Below are positions 22,411-33,790 of a stretch of 64,000 nucleotides of DNA, one piece after another. Source of the DNA: Hsuehochloa calcarea (lineage: Eukaryota > Streptophyta > Magnoliopsida > Poales > Poaceae). The stretch is taken from the NCBI GenBank assembly GCA_036346395.1, contig CM070609.1, positions 27,292,223-27,356,222 on the forward strand, given 5' to 3'. Position numbers and translations under genes: made by a program. The notes under the pieces were generated by a model. That model was not told where the DNA came from. It did not search any database and saw only the letters and a program-made list of their open reading frames with translations. The number at the start of each line of letters is the position of its first letter. Positions within the stretch are counted from its first letter, which is position 1.

Positions 22411-22659
22411 ATGCCTTGTGGGGGATTACGTGGCTGCCAATCCGCCATGATCTGGGTCGATTACCTGCGGGGCATCTTGTTCTGCGGCGTGTTCAACAAG
22501 AGCCCTCATCTCCAGTACGTCCCGTTGCCTGTCAATCCCAGCGAGCATCACGTTCATCCTGAGTTGGGCTTCGGAGGGTCCCTGCACCCGTACCGGAGCG
22601 TGTGCATGACAAAAGGTGGCGTGATGAAGTTCGTCGATGCCTCCGCCAGCAGCTTCTAG
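22411..22659 (+). pseudogene. DUF1618-like protein fragment
   Basis: An 82-residue frame carries 'WVDYLRGILFCGVF', 'LQYVPLPVNPSE', 'YRSVCMTKGG' and 'MKFVDASA', the conserved core of DUF1618, a family expanded in grasses and of unknown biochemical function. Full-length members are about 350-450 residues. Here the downstream part is replaced by LTR sequence starting at about 22680 and the stop comes at 22657-22659. I read it as a truncated copy, not a small gene. Upstream fragments at 22204-22400 may belong to the same original gene. Confidence 0.6.
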
Positions 22660-22679
22660 TTTGCAGTGTCAGTGATACG

Positions 22680-23750
22680 TCCCAAGGTAATTATATGATT
22701 ATATCGCTATTATGTTTATGAATTTTTAGATAATATGCTATTTCATCTATTGAATAAAATATTATTTATATTGATCGGCAAATATGTGACTTCTCATGAA
22801 ACTCTCTATTTATGTTTATAATGTCATTCTAAATATCATTGATCTTGTGTCATTACGTGAGACATTTATAATTTATGGATCAACACGTATATTGATTGAT
22901 AGTCACGTTTCATGGATATAGCTATGAGATATCAAATTAATAATTTGAACATATGTTGGAGAATATAGTGTTGGATTGACTCGCCTTGAGACACCGCGAG
23001 AATTGTTATATTTTTTAGTATCATCAGTTGGTCTCATATATAGTGTATGTGAGATTCTTAGATCTGAAGTCGTTATGGTTTTCTACATTTGTAATAGTTT
23101 ACTTAAGGGTTGTCAAACGCTACTCCGTAAATAGGTAGTCATAATAAATGTAGCTTTCGGATTTACTACGAAACATGCGGAAAAATATGAGCGATAAAGA
23201 TGGAATTTCCCCATCTTCTTTAACGAGAGAGATATCTCTGGGTTCCTCGATGTAGTTGGATTAAGAAAATGTAAGGTTATGCCGAATATGGTTGAGGGGT
23301 TAACTACAACTAAGTAATACACTACAAGATCGAGTGAAAGATTGAGCTATCATAGAATGACATGCATCTCACCTCGAGTTTGATATGGTATCGTGAGGCA
23401 AAGGGATTAGCACATAAGCTTTACAACGGTTTGTTCGATATGATCTTTATGTGTATTCGGGAGTCATTATATCCTGCTAAGAACCGCTACTAACTTATGG
23501 ATCGGAAAGGGGTCTCTGGGTCACGACCAATTACGCATGAAAATATAGGTCACGCACTTAATAGGTTGGAATAAACTAACTCGGATTGTATCCATCAGAG
23601 GATTAAATTGGATTATATTATGTATGTGGTTAAGAGTCTTAATAGGTTTCTAACATAGGGATCCATTAAGGGCTCTTTATAAGGAGAGGCATAGGGGTTT
23701 TAGGATGATGTTGCACCACCCACTAAAACTCTAGCCACCTCCTCCCCGAA
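22680..23750 (+). repeat. Angela-like LTR relic
   Basis: The first ~450 bp align with the Angela/BARE-like fragment at 894-1343. The remainder continues with sequence typical of these LTRs, such as 'gagagatatctctggg' and 'ggtctctgggtcacgacc', and a TATA-like 'ctttataagg' at about 23674. It is diverged and its 3' limit is uncertain. Confidence 0.5.
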
Positions 23751-24117
23751 GGCCCCGCTGTGCGCCCTGGAATAGTTACATGGCTTTCACACTGACCTCG
23801 CTCATGGAATCCTGTCATGATGAATGCAATTGATACAACATTTTCTATTATCCATAAACACGATACATTATCATCATGTTTTCTTCATTACCATACCATC
23901 ATAATTATCATGGAATTTAAAATAATAATAATAAATAGATGTCATGGCAATTAAATTGTAAAAATAGGTGGTAAAAAAAATCGATATCTACCGCTCTACC
24001 ATGCACTTGCTTTTTAGTCATAGAAATCGGGATGATGCAAAGGCGGCACTGAATTCAAAGCAACACTCGCTGAACAAAACCGATAATTCACCTCAAAACA
24101 TGCAACAACAGTATACG
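23751..24117. other. AT-rich spacer
   Basis: No feature was recognised beyond a short AAT-rich run at 23922-23936. It directly abuts the TGTTGAACC terminus of the full-length family X LTR. Confidence 0.4.
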
Positions 24118-25880
24118 TGTTGAACCGAAAAGGCGACTAGAGGGGGTGAATAGGAGCATGCTCATTTTTTCACAAATAATTGATTCAATAATATTTTCCT
24201 CCAGTAGCTATGGAAGCTATGAAGATCAGTATATCAGTAGAGCGGAAGACTAATATTGAAACCAATTTAAACCCCTAAGCAATATGACAAAATCAACAAG
24301 GACTAAAGCAATTCAATGCATCACGGCCGGATCATTGGCTCAATGGCGGTCGACCGATTGATCAAGGGTCTCGACCGATGGCCTTGGGTGGTCCGACACC
24401 GCCTCCGTAATGCATCAAAACAACCCGATGATGAAGTTGCAAATAGATGAAACTTTTGATCTACAACTCCAAACTTGATGAAACTTGGAACACACCTTCT
24501 TCTATGATGTCAGGAACCTATTCCAATCGAAGATTGTGATAATTCTTGGAAGAATAAGGATCCTTTTCAGCTTGATTGAAGAGGGGTTCAAAACTGGGTC
24601 AAAACGAAAACTTGATCCAAAATATTGCTCATGGGTGATTGATGATCAAGATGATCCTAGATAGGTTCCCACATGTCACAGCAAGCTATATCACGTGGAG
24701 AATTCAATCAAAAACTCGCGAATCAAAGAAAAACTCAAAATCATCAAATATAGAGAAAGAACGCAATGAGACAAACCATTGATCAAACTTTCCTTTGATT
24801 GATTTGATATGATATGGGCTTACAGCCTCTCCATCAATAGAGGACAATGCTCAATCCAAGAGCACGAAAATCACATCAAACTATCAAGAACCCTAGTCTC
24901 TACAAAAGCTCTCCCTAAGAAAATTAGGGTTTACAAAAATAGCAAAAGAGACGAAGCAGAGGTGCAGCCACCTCCCTCCCCTATTTATAGTGGAGGCTTA
25001 GCCTTCTAGAAGTTTGACTCAATTTGGCTCCCGTTAAGGCACAAAACAAACGGACATATACGCACGCATTTTAATGCGCCGTCTTTATCTCCTCTTGACC
25101 TAACTAGCTACAACTTGCGCCATCTTGCTTCTTGGACTAGCTAATAGGTCACCCTTGTCCATCTTGCACCACGCTTGAGTTCATTGACCTCACCCAGCAT
25201 CGTCGATCGTTCTAGACCTCAGCTCTCCAAGCCTAGTCCCGATCATCCTCGCCGTTGACCGTCATTGACCACCAAGCAACCTGCACAATAATAGACAAGT
25301 AAACCGAATTTGGGAATAAGTTCTTCACAACTTGACCCATGTTAGTCAAAACATGCATCATGCAACATATATGCCCTGAAACTCATGACTTTGACCTAAC
25401 AACCGAATATCGCCGCCACGACAGACGACGATACAAGTGAAAACCGGTCGATCCGCTTAGGGCCGGTCGATCACCACCTATTGGCGGTCGGACCGCCAAG
25501 AAGACTTAGTCAAATTTTCCTTCTGGAAAACTGAAACCTACTGAAATTTTCAAACCAATAGAACTTTTGACTAGAGACTCTAAAAATTATGGGACCAAGT
25601 ACAATAGAATCTCATCTCTTGCCTACACCCTCTATTTTTGGCCCAGCTCAATCCCTCACTTCTGAAGTTGGCCGATCCGACCGCCGCTATGGCCGGTCGG
25701 ACTGATCTTGGACGGTCGATCGCCTAGCCGGTCCGGCCCGGTTAAGGCCCGACAAGATCAGAATCGTGTCGAAAACACGCGAAACGACAAACCGTTAACG
25801 CCATTGCCAATTGTCACGTCATCCTAAGATCTGGAGTATATCCTCATGGTATCCACAATATGAATATATAAAACTCAACA
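24118..25880 (-). repeat. LTR family X, full-length copy (solo LTR candidate)
   Basis: On the minus strand this 1763-bp segment starts TGTTGAG and ends TTCAACA, with a TATA box ('tataaatag', complement of about 24985-24993) and a leader containing 'aaaccctaatttt'. The 3' end motif 'ttcaccccctctagtcgcc' is typical of grass copia LTR ends. No internal coding region lies on either side. Immediate flanks (ATACG left, TTGCT right) do not match, but ATACG reappears 8 bp farther right at 25889-25893. Either the LTR extends 8 bp beyond the TG, or the match is chance. GGTCnGACC palindromes cluster near 24350-24400, 25445-25500 and 25675-25735. Confidence 0.65.
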
Positions 25881-26860
25881 TTGCTCCTATACGCAAACCC
25901 AACACAATTAACCCCTGTTCACCGGACAACCCACCCGCTATCCCGGTGATCAAACAACCATAACTTTTACTCTTAAAATCTAAAAATAAAAACTCTATTT
26001 TTGGAATCTACATAAAAGTTTATATACTTCCCTATTATGTAAATTTTCTGATTACGCCGTCTAAATCCCAATTTTTAACCCTGAATGTCAATCTGGAATA
26101 TTACAGAATAACATACTTCATAATTTTATACCTATTTTTCTACCACATGAAAAATAGCGAACCATAATGCTTCTGTAAACTATATAAAATTATATAACTA
26201 TTCCTAGTTATGACTATAATTTAATTCAACCATCAACTGTATGAAATAAAGCAATCTACACGACTACTGTTAACAGCGATGGAATTTTGGATAGCAGCGC
26301 TCCAGAAACAATAGCTTGTACACCGCTTAACCAAATCTATTGATCTTTCTATCTAAGGAAAACTTAGACAATAACCTACAACTTTCCTAATAGAGTGTTA
26401 CTGCACACGCAGATGGAGTGATACTACACTACCGCCGGAGTGTTATTGCACAAATGACATCAAACTCAAATTCAAGTCGGTTGTAACTTATTAAGTTAAG
26501 TGAGTCCGAACCAAGTTTAGTGATTTGTGTGCGTGTGAGTCTCGAGGGAACCGAGTAGTACACAATCTCTCTTAGTCCTTAGTTGGCCCCTGGCCTATAT
26601 ATTTTTTCGTATGTACTCTTGGGTTCTTTAGACCACAAATATCATTCTATTATTTTCAGAGAGCTATACACTTGTTCTTCTCTAAGTATGACACACCGTT
26701 GTAACTAGAGGGGGAATTAGATGTTCTTTACTCATTTTTCTTATAATTCCTTATGTTTTGTAGGAGTAACAACACGTCTACTTGGCGTGGTCGAGTAGAC
26801 AATGGTCGAAGCGTGTGGTTGAGCAAATTTGAGTGTCGCAGGTTGCTGTAATCGAAACAG
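25881..26860. other. unassigned AT-rich sequence
   Basis: No gene is recognised. 26480-26860 has the look of an LTR end, with a 'ttggcgcc' word at 26863-26870 resembling a tRNA primer-binding site of gypsy elements. It is not matched by the LTR at 28425-28749, so the assignment is weak. Confidence 0.3.
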
Positions 26861-26869
26861 TGATTGGCG

Positions 26870-28424
26870 CCATTGTTTGTCAGTTTGCACGAATCCAAGT
26901 TATCACAATCCTACGTTGTAAACATCGGGCATCCCTATATCACGAGGTTTTGCGTGTGCCTGAACCTACAAACCGAGTTGCAAACTGAAGGCCCATCTAT
27001 CAATTATCTTATTAAAATAGAGTCAAAAGAAGCCACAACGTTCGCTCCTAAGGGTTAGAAATTCCCACATTAATCAGTGGAAAAAGATATATATATGCAC
27101 CGTCGATCGTGGTGTGTCCAGATTAAGAGCCTTTTTTATTGGCCTGGGATGAAGAAAGAGATTCATGTATTTGTCCAAGAGTGTGTTGTGTGTTAGCGTT
27201 GAAAGTCTGAGCATTGTCACTACCGACACCTATTAGACCCTCTACTGGTTCCTGATATGGCATGGACACACACATCAATGGATTTTATAGAAGGAATGCC
27301 CAATTCAAAAGGAATAGAGGTAATATTTGTGGTGATTGACATATTTATCAAATATGCTCATTTTATTCCGCTATCTCATCCTTATTCAGTCCAGTCAGTT
27401 ACTCAAGCATTCATTGACAATGTGCTCAAGCTTCATGGATTTCCAATAGCAATTGTCTCAAATAGGGACATAATATTCACTAGCAAGTTATGGCATGAAT
27501 TATTCAAAGCTTTGAAAGTGCAATTGAGATTTAGCACTGCATACCACCCTCACTCTGATTGACAGACAGAGAGGGTTAACTAATGTGTGGAATCCTATCT
27601 AAGATGCATGGCATTTCAAGAACCCAGAAAATGGTTATCTTGGTTATCTCTGTCATAATGGTGGTCTAACTCCATTTTTCATACATCACTCAAGATCTCA
27701 CCCTTCGAGGCTTTGTATGCCCCCCCCCCCCCCGATAAATGAATTAGCAATTCGTGGTCTAGAAGATGATGAAGCTAGGAATTTCTTGGAGGAGAAGCAA
27801 AATATGCTGAATAGAAGATGATGAAGCTAGGAATTTCTTGGAGAAGAAGCAAAATATGCTAAATAGACTAAAGGAAAATCTGACTCAGGCTCGATCTAGA
27901 ATGAAGAAATATGATCTTAATAGGAGTGAAAGATAATTTATTGTGGGAGATATGGTTTATTTGAAGATGCAACAATATTGAATAACAGCCTTTGGATTCA
28001 GGCAAGCACTGAAACTCACTAGTAGATTTTATGGACCCTTCAGAGTTATGCGAAATTGGGCAAAGTGGCTTACTGGTTGCAGTTACCTGAAGAAGTTGGA
28101 ATACACTCAGTTTTTCATGTTGGCCAGTTTAAAAAAGCATCGCGGAGCCAACGCAGTACTAAGTGCTGATTAACCATTGGTTGGCAAAGATGGAAAGATC
28201 AAAACAGAACCCATGCAAGTGTTGGAGACAAGAGCCCTACCCAGAAATAAAATGCTTGTAACTCAATGGCTGATTCAGTGGATCAATTTGCCGCCGACGA
28301 GTGTGTCATGGGAAGATGCGGATTTCATCAAGGCAACTTTTTTAGAGTTTTATTCTAAAACCATTCGATCATGGTTTCCAAATTTTGAAACTTGAGGACA
28401 AGTGAAAAGTTCAAAAGGAGATAC
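26870..28424 (+). pseudogene. Ty3-gypsy integrase and chromodomain remnant
   Basis: From about 27100 the frames encode an integrase zinc-binding block ('FYWPGMKKEIHVFVQECVVC'), then the catalytic core in the open frame 27257-27562 ('DFIEGMPNSKG', 'FVVIDIFIKYAHFIPL', 'GFPIAIVSNRDIIF', 'FSTAYHPHSD'). In this core the second catalytic aspartate region is preserved as NRD. Downstream are GPFRVM-like residues near 28035 and a chromodomain-like end at 28177-28395 ('LVTQWLIQWINLPPTSVSWED'-type, ending in a W-E-D block). The order is that of a chromovirus. Stops, a 14-C homopolymer (27720-27733) and a 52-bp tandem duplication (27761-27864) break it. Reverse transcriptase is absent. Confidence 0.75.
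27761..27864. repeat. 52-bp tandem duplication inside the gypsy integrase
   Basis: Two head-to-tail copies begin 'agaagatgatgaagctagg' (27761 and 27813) and differ by only a few bases. 52 is not a multiple of 3, so the duplication shifts the frame. Confidence 0.85.
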
Positions 28425-28749
28425 TGTTAGAGCTGCAAGCGCAAGACTGAAGAAGTCATATAGAATGTGGAATAGAGTCATTGGAGGAAGATGAACTTCA
28501 ATGAAATTGGGCGGTCGAGATCTATCCATACCGGTTGGGCATAAGATCTACGATCGTAATGTATCTCAATAATTAGTGTATACGTCTTTTAATTTCAATT
28601 ACCGTGAATGGTTGTTTTCGCACGGTTATGCTCTTAGCGGAGCTGTAATTTTGATTTTACCCTTTGGGTCCATTCGTACTATTATAAATCCCAAAAATAG
28701 GATGAGAAAGACATCAATGCTATTATTTCAAACTCTTAGCTAGTCCACA
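28425..28749 (+). repeat. gypsy 3' LTR
   Basis: It starts TGTTAGAGC just after a purine-rich tract ('aaaaggaga') and ends TAGTCCACA, about 325 bp long, with a TATA-like 'attataaat' at about 28680. Its position directly after the chromodomain end fits a short-LTR chromovirus of the Reina type. No matching 5' LTR was found. Confidence 0.55.
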
Positions 28750-28800
28750 GTTATAGAATCCTTCGTGCACTTACCCCTCGTCAGATCCAAATCGACGGGA

Positions 28801-29583
28801 TTTGACACCGGTGCGACCAGAAGATCGTAACACTGCGACATCAGGCCGGAGAACATCTTGCTTGCCGACGGCGGCTGGGTGAAGATCTCCGACTTTGGGC
28901 TCGCCAAGTTGATGTTGCCGGAGCAATCGGCGCTGTTCACCGCCATGCGCGGTACCCGCGGATACCTCGCGCCCGAGTGGCTCAGCAACGCGGCCATCTC
29001 GGACCGCGCCGACGTTTACAGCTTCGGCATGGTGCTGCTCGAGCTGGTACATGGGAGGAAGAACCGGGGAGAGGAAGCCAACAACGTCGCCGTAGTTGGC
29101 AGCGACCAGCAGTCGGACTGGCCGTCCGGGTGGAGCAGCACGATGACGTCGACGGCGAGCGGAACCAGCAGCGGCGACGACTACTTCCCGATGGTGGCAC
29201 TGGAGCTTCATGAGCAGGGGAGATACCTGGACCTCGTCGACTCAAGGCTGGAGGGGCGGGTGAACGAGGCCGAGGCGGCACGCGCCGTGCGCGTCGCGCT
29301 GTGCTGCCTGCACGAGGACCCCGCTCTGCGGCCCAGCATGGCTGCGGTGGTGAGGGTGCTAGAAGGCAGCGTGCCGCCGCCGGAGCCTCGCGTCGAGGCG
29401 CTCGGCTTCCTGCGGCTCTACGGGAGGGGCCACGCCCAACCGGCCTCGCTCACCGTCATGGTCGGCACGTCGGGCTCCGCTGGCAGCCCGGCAAGCCATG
29501 CCGGGTCCGTGTTGGGCACGTCGTCGACGACCGCCGGCTCGCAGCTGAACGAGTCGTTGCAGGACATATCAGCGCCAAGATAG
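28801..29583 (+). pseudogene. G-type lectin S-receptor-like kinase, C-terminal half
   Basis: This relic of a plasma-membrane receptor kinase keeps the kinase C-lobe and cytoplasmic tail. It has a catalytic loop reading HCDIRPEN (28831-28854, the HCD variant normal in SRK-type kinases), DFG ('KISDFGLAKL', 28882-28911), the APEW activation-segment end ('GYLAPEWL', 28960-28983), 'DVYSFGMVLLELV', 'CCLHEDPALRPSM' and a tail ending 'LQDISAPR'. The tail 'EALGFLRLYGRG' matches the At5g35370-type SD subfamily. The extracellular lectin, transmembrane segment and kinase N-lobe (glycine loop, VAIK lysine) are absent. One extra base just before the HCD codon puts a stop in frame, and the gypsy LTR ends only about 50 bp upstream. 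From 28858 on, 241 codons are open and GC-rich, so the break looks recent. Confidence 0.8.
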
Positions 29584-30466
29584 CACATGCCGACCTGCAC
29601 AAGATTCAGCTCCTATGACGTGGCAGAGATGAGACGCCGCATCAAGGCGCCAACATGGCATTGGCATGGTAATTGCCCTCCGTTTCGACAGGGATTGGAA
29701 GGTCGCAACTAAAATATACAGAGATGATTGGTTTCTGTCTCTCGGATGTTGGGTGACATTTCTTTGCCAACCACAAGAAAAGTAACTATTGACTGCAAGG
29801 AAAGTTCAGGTCTTTTTCGACACGAATTTAGATATCTATTTCCTTCTTAATGATGAAATACCTAGTTCTTATTAGGTATTCTCGTTTTTTATGTTTCATA
29901 TAAATAAATAAATAACTGTACACAGGCAAAGACAGTCACTAAAAGCAAGAAACATTGTGGAAACCAAACTGGACTAGTGTATAATACGACCTACAGAGCT
30001 AATGTAAAAGCTCCTAAATGGTAAATTTACCTTTTGTCAACAATATTTTTATCAAGAACAGTTCAAATTCACAATTTGAATTAGTACTTTCCTTAACTAA
30101 ATTCTGAAGCTCGGGTTCATCCTTTGAGAACATTTGGCAACTGCGTTGATTAAAAAAAAAATTAGAAACCAATATTTGACTAGTCTTGTTTCACCAAGAT
30201 AGATACAGAGAATCAAATACAATACGTTTACAATTACATTGCATAATATGGTGTGGGCATATCACCGCAAAAAAGAACGTCAACTCAGTATACATTTGAA
30301 TGATTTCCTTGAATACGATCTTATTAACTTTTGGCCAAGTAAATTATAATCAACATACTGAAAAATTTCACCAACCGGTGAGTGGTGACAAACTGTAAGG
30401 AGAAAAATGTTACAATCACCAATCTACTATGGATTATGCTATATTTTCTGTTAAAGTTCTAGAAGA
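29584..30466. other. intergenic DNA between the kinase relic and the phosphate carrier
   Basis: This AT-rich stretch includes the 3' flank of the phosphate carrier at its right end and a short (AAAT)n run at 29901-29915. No gene or repeat structure was recognised. Confidence 0.5.
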
Positions 30467-33307
30467 TTAAGCAGAGGCTTTCAGTGGGACAGCAGCAGGA
30501 GCAGGAGCTCCACCGGTTGTTGGCCTGCAAAATTACCATTTGTCTTAGAAGTCTAACAACGAAAGGTCACCTATAACAAACTCATGATCGTGTAGAAGTA
30601 CAGGTATACTTACAGTCCAACCATGACTTTGAAGGAATCATAGATCACCCACTGAGTACCAGTCAGGGTACCGATCATCAGGATGCGAAGAGGAAGGCCG
30701 CGCGTGAAAAGGCCCCAGAGGCCAAGGTTCTTGACAGCCTGTGAGAACCAGCAAAAGGACACAAAATTATTACATTGGCAAAGGGCATCAACTTAGGTGA
30801 AGTTCAGATGTGTTCTGCAGGATGCAGGCTTACATCTGCAACGGTGGCACCCTTGGCATTGTTAAGAAATGAGACCAAGTTGTCAGCAGGGTGTGAAATA
30901 GCAGCGCAGAAGATTCCTGCAATGTAGCCACTTCCGAAGCTCACTCCAAGCTGAAGTTGTTTGCTGCACTGATCCTTTGGTGTGGGGATGACATGCTTGT
31001 AGGCCATCTCGACAATGGTCTCGTAAGTCGCGAATTTCATCATGGTGTCTGCAACAAGGATGGAAAAGTTTACTTTCGAAAGTTCATGTGTAATAGTAAA
31101 CTGTGCAGGTAAAGCGAGTTCATACATCTACTTCTGATTATGTTAGCTAGTTAATTGTATTGCGTTTTCCTGTACATACTGTTTATCATTCAGATACGAG
31201 TGCATGTTTTAATGCTCAGCAAGTGTGTAGTTTCAACTGATAATATCTTTACTTGTATGTGTATTATGACTCAATTTTGTATGGAAACTGAAACCAATTC
31301 AAGTCCATTGTGCAACTGTGCATCTGCGTCCATTCTTTCAGGTAACAACCTTCTTTTTATCCATGCTGGCTTCATGTCTTCTCTCAAGCTAGTAAGCCAA
31401 GGACTAATTTCATGTCCAAGTGATATATTTGATAGACTAAAGTACAACGTAAATGCCAGTGGCAATTTAGTGTGTATTAGTACATACAACCATTCATTTG
31501 TGAATGCTGAATAGCAATGCTAAAAATGCCGTGGGCACCATGCCAGTAAAAACAAAGTACACCCACAGGCATTGCTATTTTGCTGAGCATTGTTTTACAG
31601 CAAAGATGGTGGTTGCCAAATGTTGTTTGTACAGTCAGCTCATAGCAACCTCAATGAACCATCTATTTTATCCCTTTTGTTAGTAAAATCTTAGCCATTT
31701 CAGATGTTTCAAGCAAGAATGCTGTTTATGAAAAGCCTAAAAAAACACTGCACTGCAATCCTATCTGAAAATGAAGCAAAGCATACTTACAAGGAATCTG
31801 TCGCCCCCAAAGAGGAACCAATCCTCTGAATAGCCTGCAGTTCACAAACAACACCAGTTTAGCACTCCATTAGATCAATCAATCAAAACTACATAACAAA
31901 TACAGGCTGAGCTGATATCCTACCCTGCATATCCTTCGTTCCTGACGATCTTTGGGAACCCATCGCTCAACCCCCTGGCGTACCCTGGCTGCGTCTGCAC
32001 CCTCACCTTGACGGCCTCCATGGGGCAGAGCGCGACGTCGGCGACCACCTCGGCGGTGGCCGACCCGGCGAGGTAGATGAGGGTCTTGTACTTGGCAGCG
32101 TACTCCGGCCCGGCGATGTCGGTGTACTGCTTCTTGAAAACCTCGTACAGGCCGTACTTGAACGCTCCCTGCGCGCTGTAACCGAGGAAGGTCGGCGCCC
32201 AGCCCCTGAAGAAGCCACGGACGCCTTGCTCTTTCATGACCACGCCGAACGCTGATGAGGTGCTCTTGTACTTGGCCGGGTCGATCTGTCAGATTTCGTT
32301 GCACTCTTCATGTCAGAAATCAGAATAATGGGAAGCACACAAGCAGCAATGTGCATATCCTCACTTATGTATATAGTTCGGCTCTCTTTTTCGTTGTCTT
32401 CAATCCCTATCGAAAAAGATTGCCGAATTGACAAAACTTGGTTCTAAACTATGATTACCTCTGGCCTTTGGCCCTCGGTTTGGGTGTACGTGTACATGGC
32501 ATTGTCTAGTTGCAGTGTTAGGGCACAGTATACAATGTAAACTTTCCATGACAGCAAAAGGGATGCAGTGTAACAGAAATGTCTATACGGCAGCATAACA
32601 GAGCGTCTACAAGATAGGGCAAGAAGGGAATTTTAGCTTGCTGGGCCGTGGAAAAGACGCCCTCAGGCTTGCCGTAGGCTGTCGAGCATCTTCAAGCAGA
32701 CCCCGCCGAACAGAAAAAAGAGAGAAAATTTCGGCCACATTCGGCTGGGCCGATCATGCAGTAGCACAACTGCACAGAAAGTTGATCGGGCCCAGTTTGA
32801 TTTCCACGCACGTCACTGATGATGTCCTCACGCGGCATGTCCCGTCACGTCTCAAACTCTCACGTTCCAACTTTCCCGGCAGCAGACTTCGTCCACGAAA
32901 CCCCCAGTAGTTTAGGTCCAACCGAAAGTCTTCCCGTGACCGTCCTCAGTCCAAGAAGCGAACTATAATTTTGCAACACGCGCGTCGGTTTGTAATAAAT
33001 CGCGGAAATTTTACCAGCACCCGAGCGCAGTAGCTTACGTATGTACCTGGATGTTGCACTTGATGACATCGAGTGGCGTGACGGCGGCGTGCGTGAGCCC
33101 GCAAGCGGCGGCCCCACCGAAGGCGCCGGCCGCGTAGTACGCAGGCGAGAACATCTCGATCTTCCCAAACGGTGGCTCGCTCGGTGCCCCCGCGACGACG
33201 GGCGCCTCCTGCTCACCGACGACGTCGCCCCTGCCGTAGCTCGGCGCTCCGGCACCTCCGGACGGCGCGTAGAGGAAGCTCGGGAGCAGCGACTGACGCG
33301 GCGCCAT
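30467..33307 (-). CDS. Mitochondrial phosphate carrier (SLC25/PHT3 type)
   Basis: This inner-mitochondrial-membrane carrier imports phosphate with a proton (or in exchange for hydroxide) for ATP synthesis. Six exons on the minus strand, 33307-33047, 32285-31924, 31834-31791, 31048-30834, 30738-30614 and 30524-30467, join in phase to 354 residues; all five introns are GT-AG (761, 89, 742, 95 and 89 bp). Three carrier repeats are visible by their signatures: PLDVIK (78-83), PMEAVK (175-180) and HPADNL (275-280). The third is the diverged form specific to phosphate carriers. A roughly 50-residue N-terminal extension before 'YYAAGAFGG' fits a mitochondrial presequence. The start at 33307 is the only upstream in-frame ATG and lies about 115 bp from a TATA box. 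No disabling change was seen. It is closest to plant MPT3/PHT3;1; which paralogue cannot be told from the window. Confidence 0.95.
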
Positions 33308-33423
33308 CGATCGGCCGGCGGGCGGAAAAATGTCACGATTTTCGTGTGTGTTTTTCGGTGGATCGCTGCTAGCTTTGCGGTTTCCTGGTCGCCTGGAGGG
33401 AGGCTGCAGCTCAACTGCCTGCC

Positions 33424-33434
33424 GTTTTATAAGG
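33424..33434 (-). promoter_or_regulatory. TATA box of the phosphate carrier gene
   Basis: On the minus strand 'cttataaaac' lies about 117-127 bp upstream of the start codon, which would place transcription start near 33395-33400 and give a leader of about 90 bp. Confidence 0.7.
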
Positions 33435-33790
33435 GGAAGCGCGCGAGTGGGTGTAGTCCGCCTTTGGTTTGACCGCGCGACGGCTTGGGAATCAAGGCGG
33501 CTCGCGGGGGAGGCGTGTGTGGTGGAACGTCTTGCTGGGCTTTCCTGGAAGAAGGCTGGAACTGCACCAGCACGGCGACATGAGCGTGCGTACGTACGTG
33601 TGTTGGCCTGAACTGAATGAACTGGTAAAACTATCTAGAACTACTAGAATCTGGTAGCACGACCGTATATTTATCTTAATCTAATCTAGTCTGTTGAGAC
33701 CAATCCTATATATATTTTCAATCTAGGTTCGCCGGCCCTGCCTTAATTTGCACATGTACTTCTCGTGCGGTGGACTTGCAACGAAATGTC
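33435..33790 (-). other. Upstream flank of the phosphate carrier, up to the MULE
   Basis: This is the only non-transposon sequence left upstream of the carrier's TATA box, about 350 bp. It is GC-rich near the promoter and becomes AT-rich toward 33720. The last nine bases (CGAAATGTC, 33782-33790) are the left target duplication of the MULE. Confidence 0.6.
33782..33790. repeat. 9-bp target site duplication of the MULE, left
   Basis: CGAAATGTC is repeated exactly at 43318-43326, on the other side of the element. Nine bases is the standard Mutator-superfamily length. Confidence 0.9.

Noticed and set aside
26860..26885. gypsy primer-binding site defining a 5' LTR before 26860
   Set aside because: The upstream sequence does not match the 3' LTR at 28425-28749, so the two cannot be paired; kept only as a weak note.
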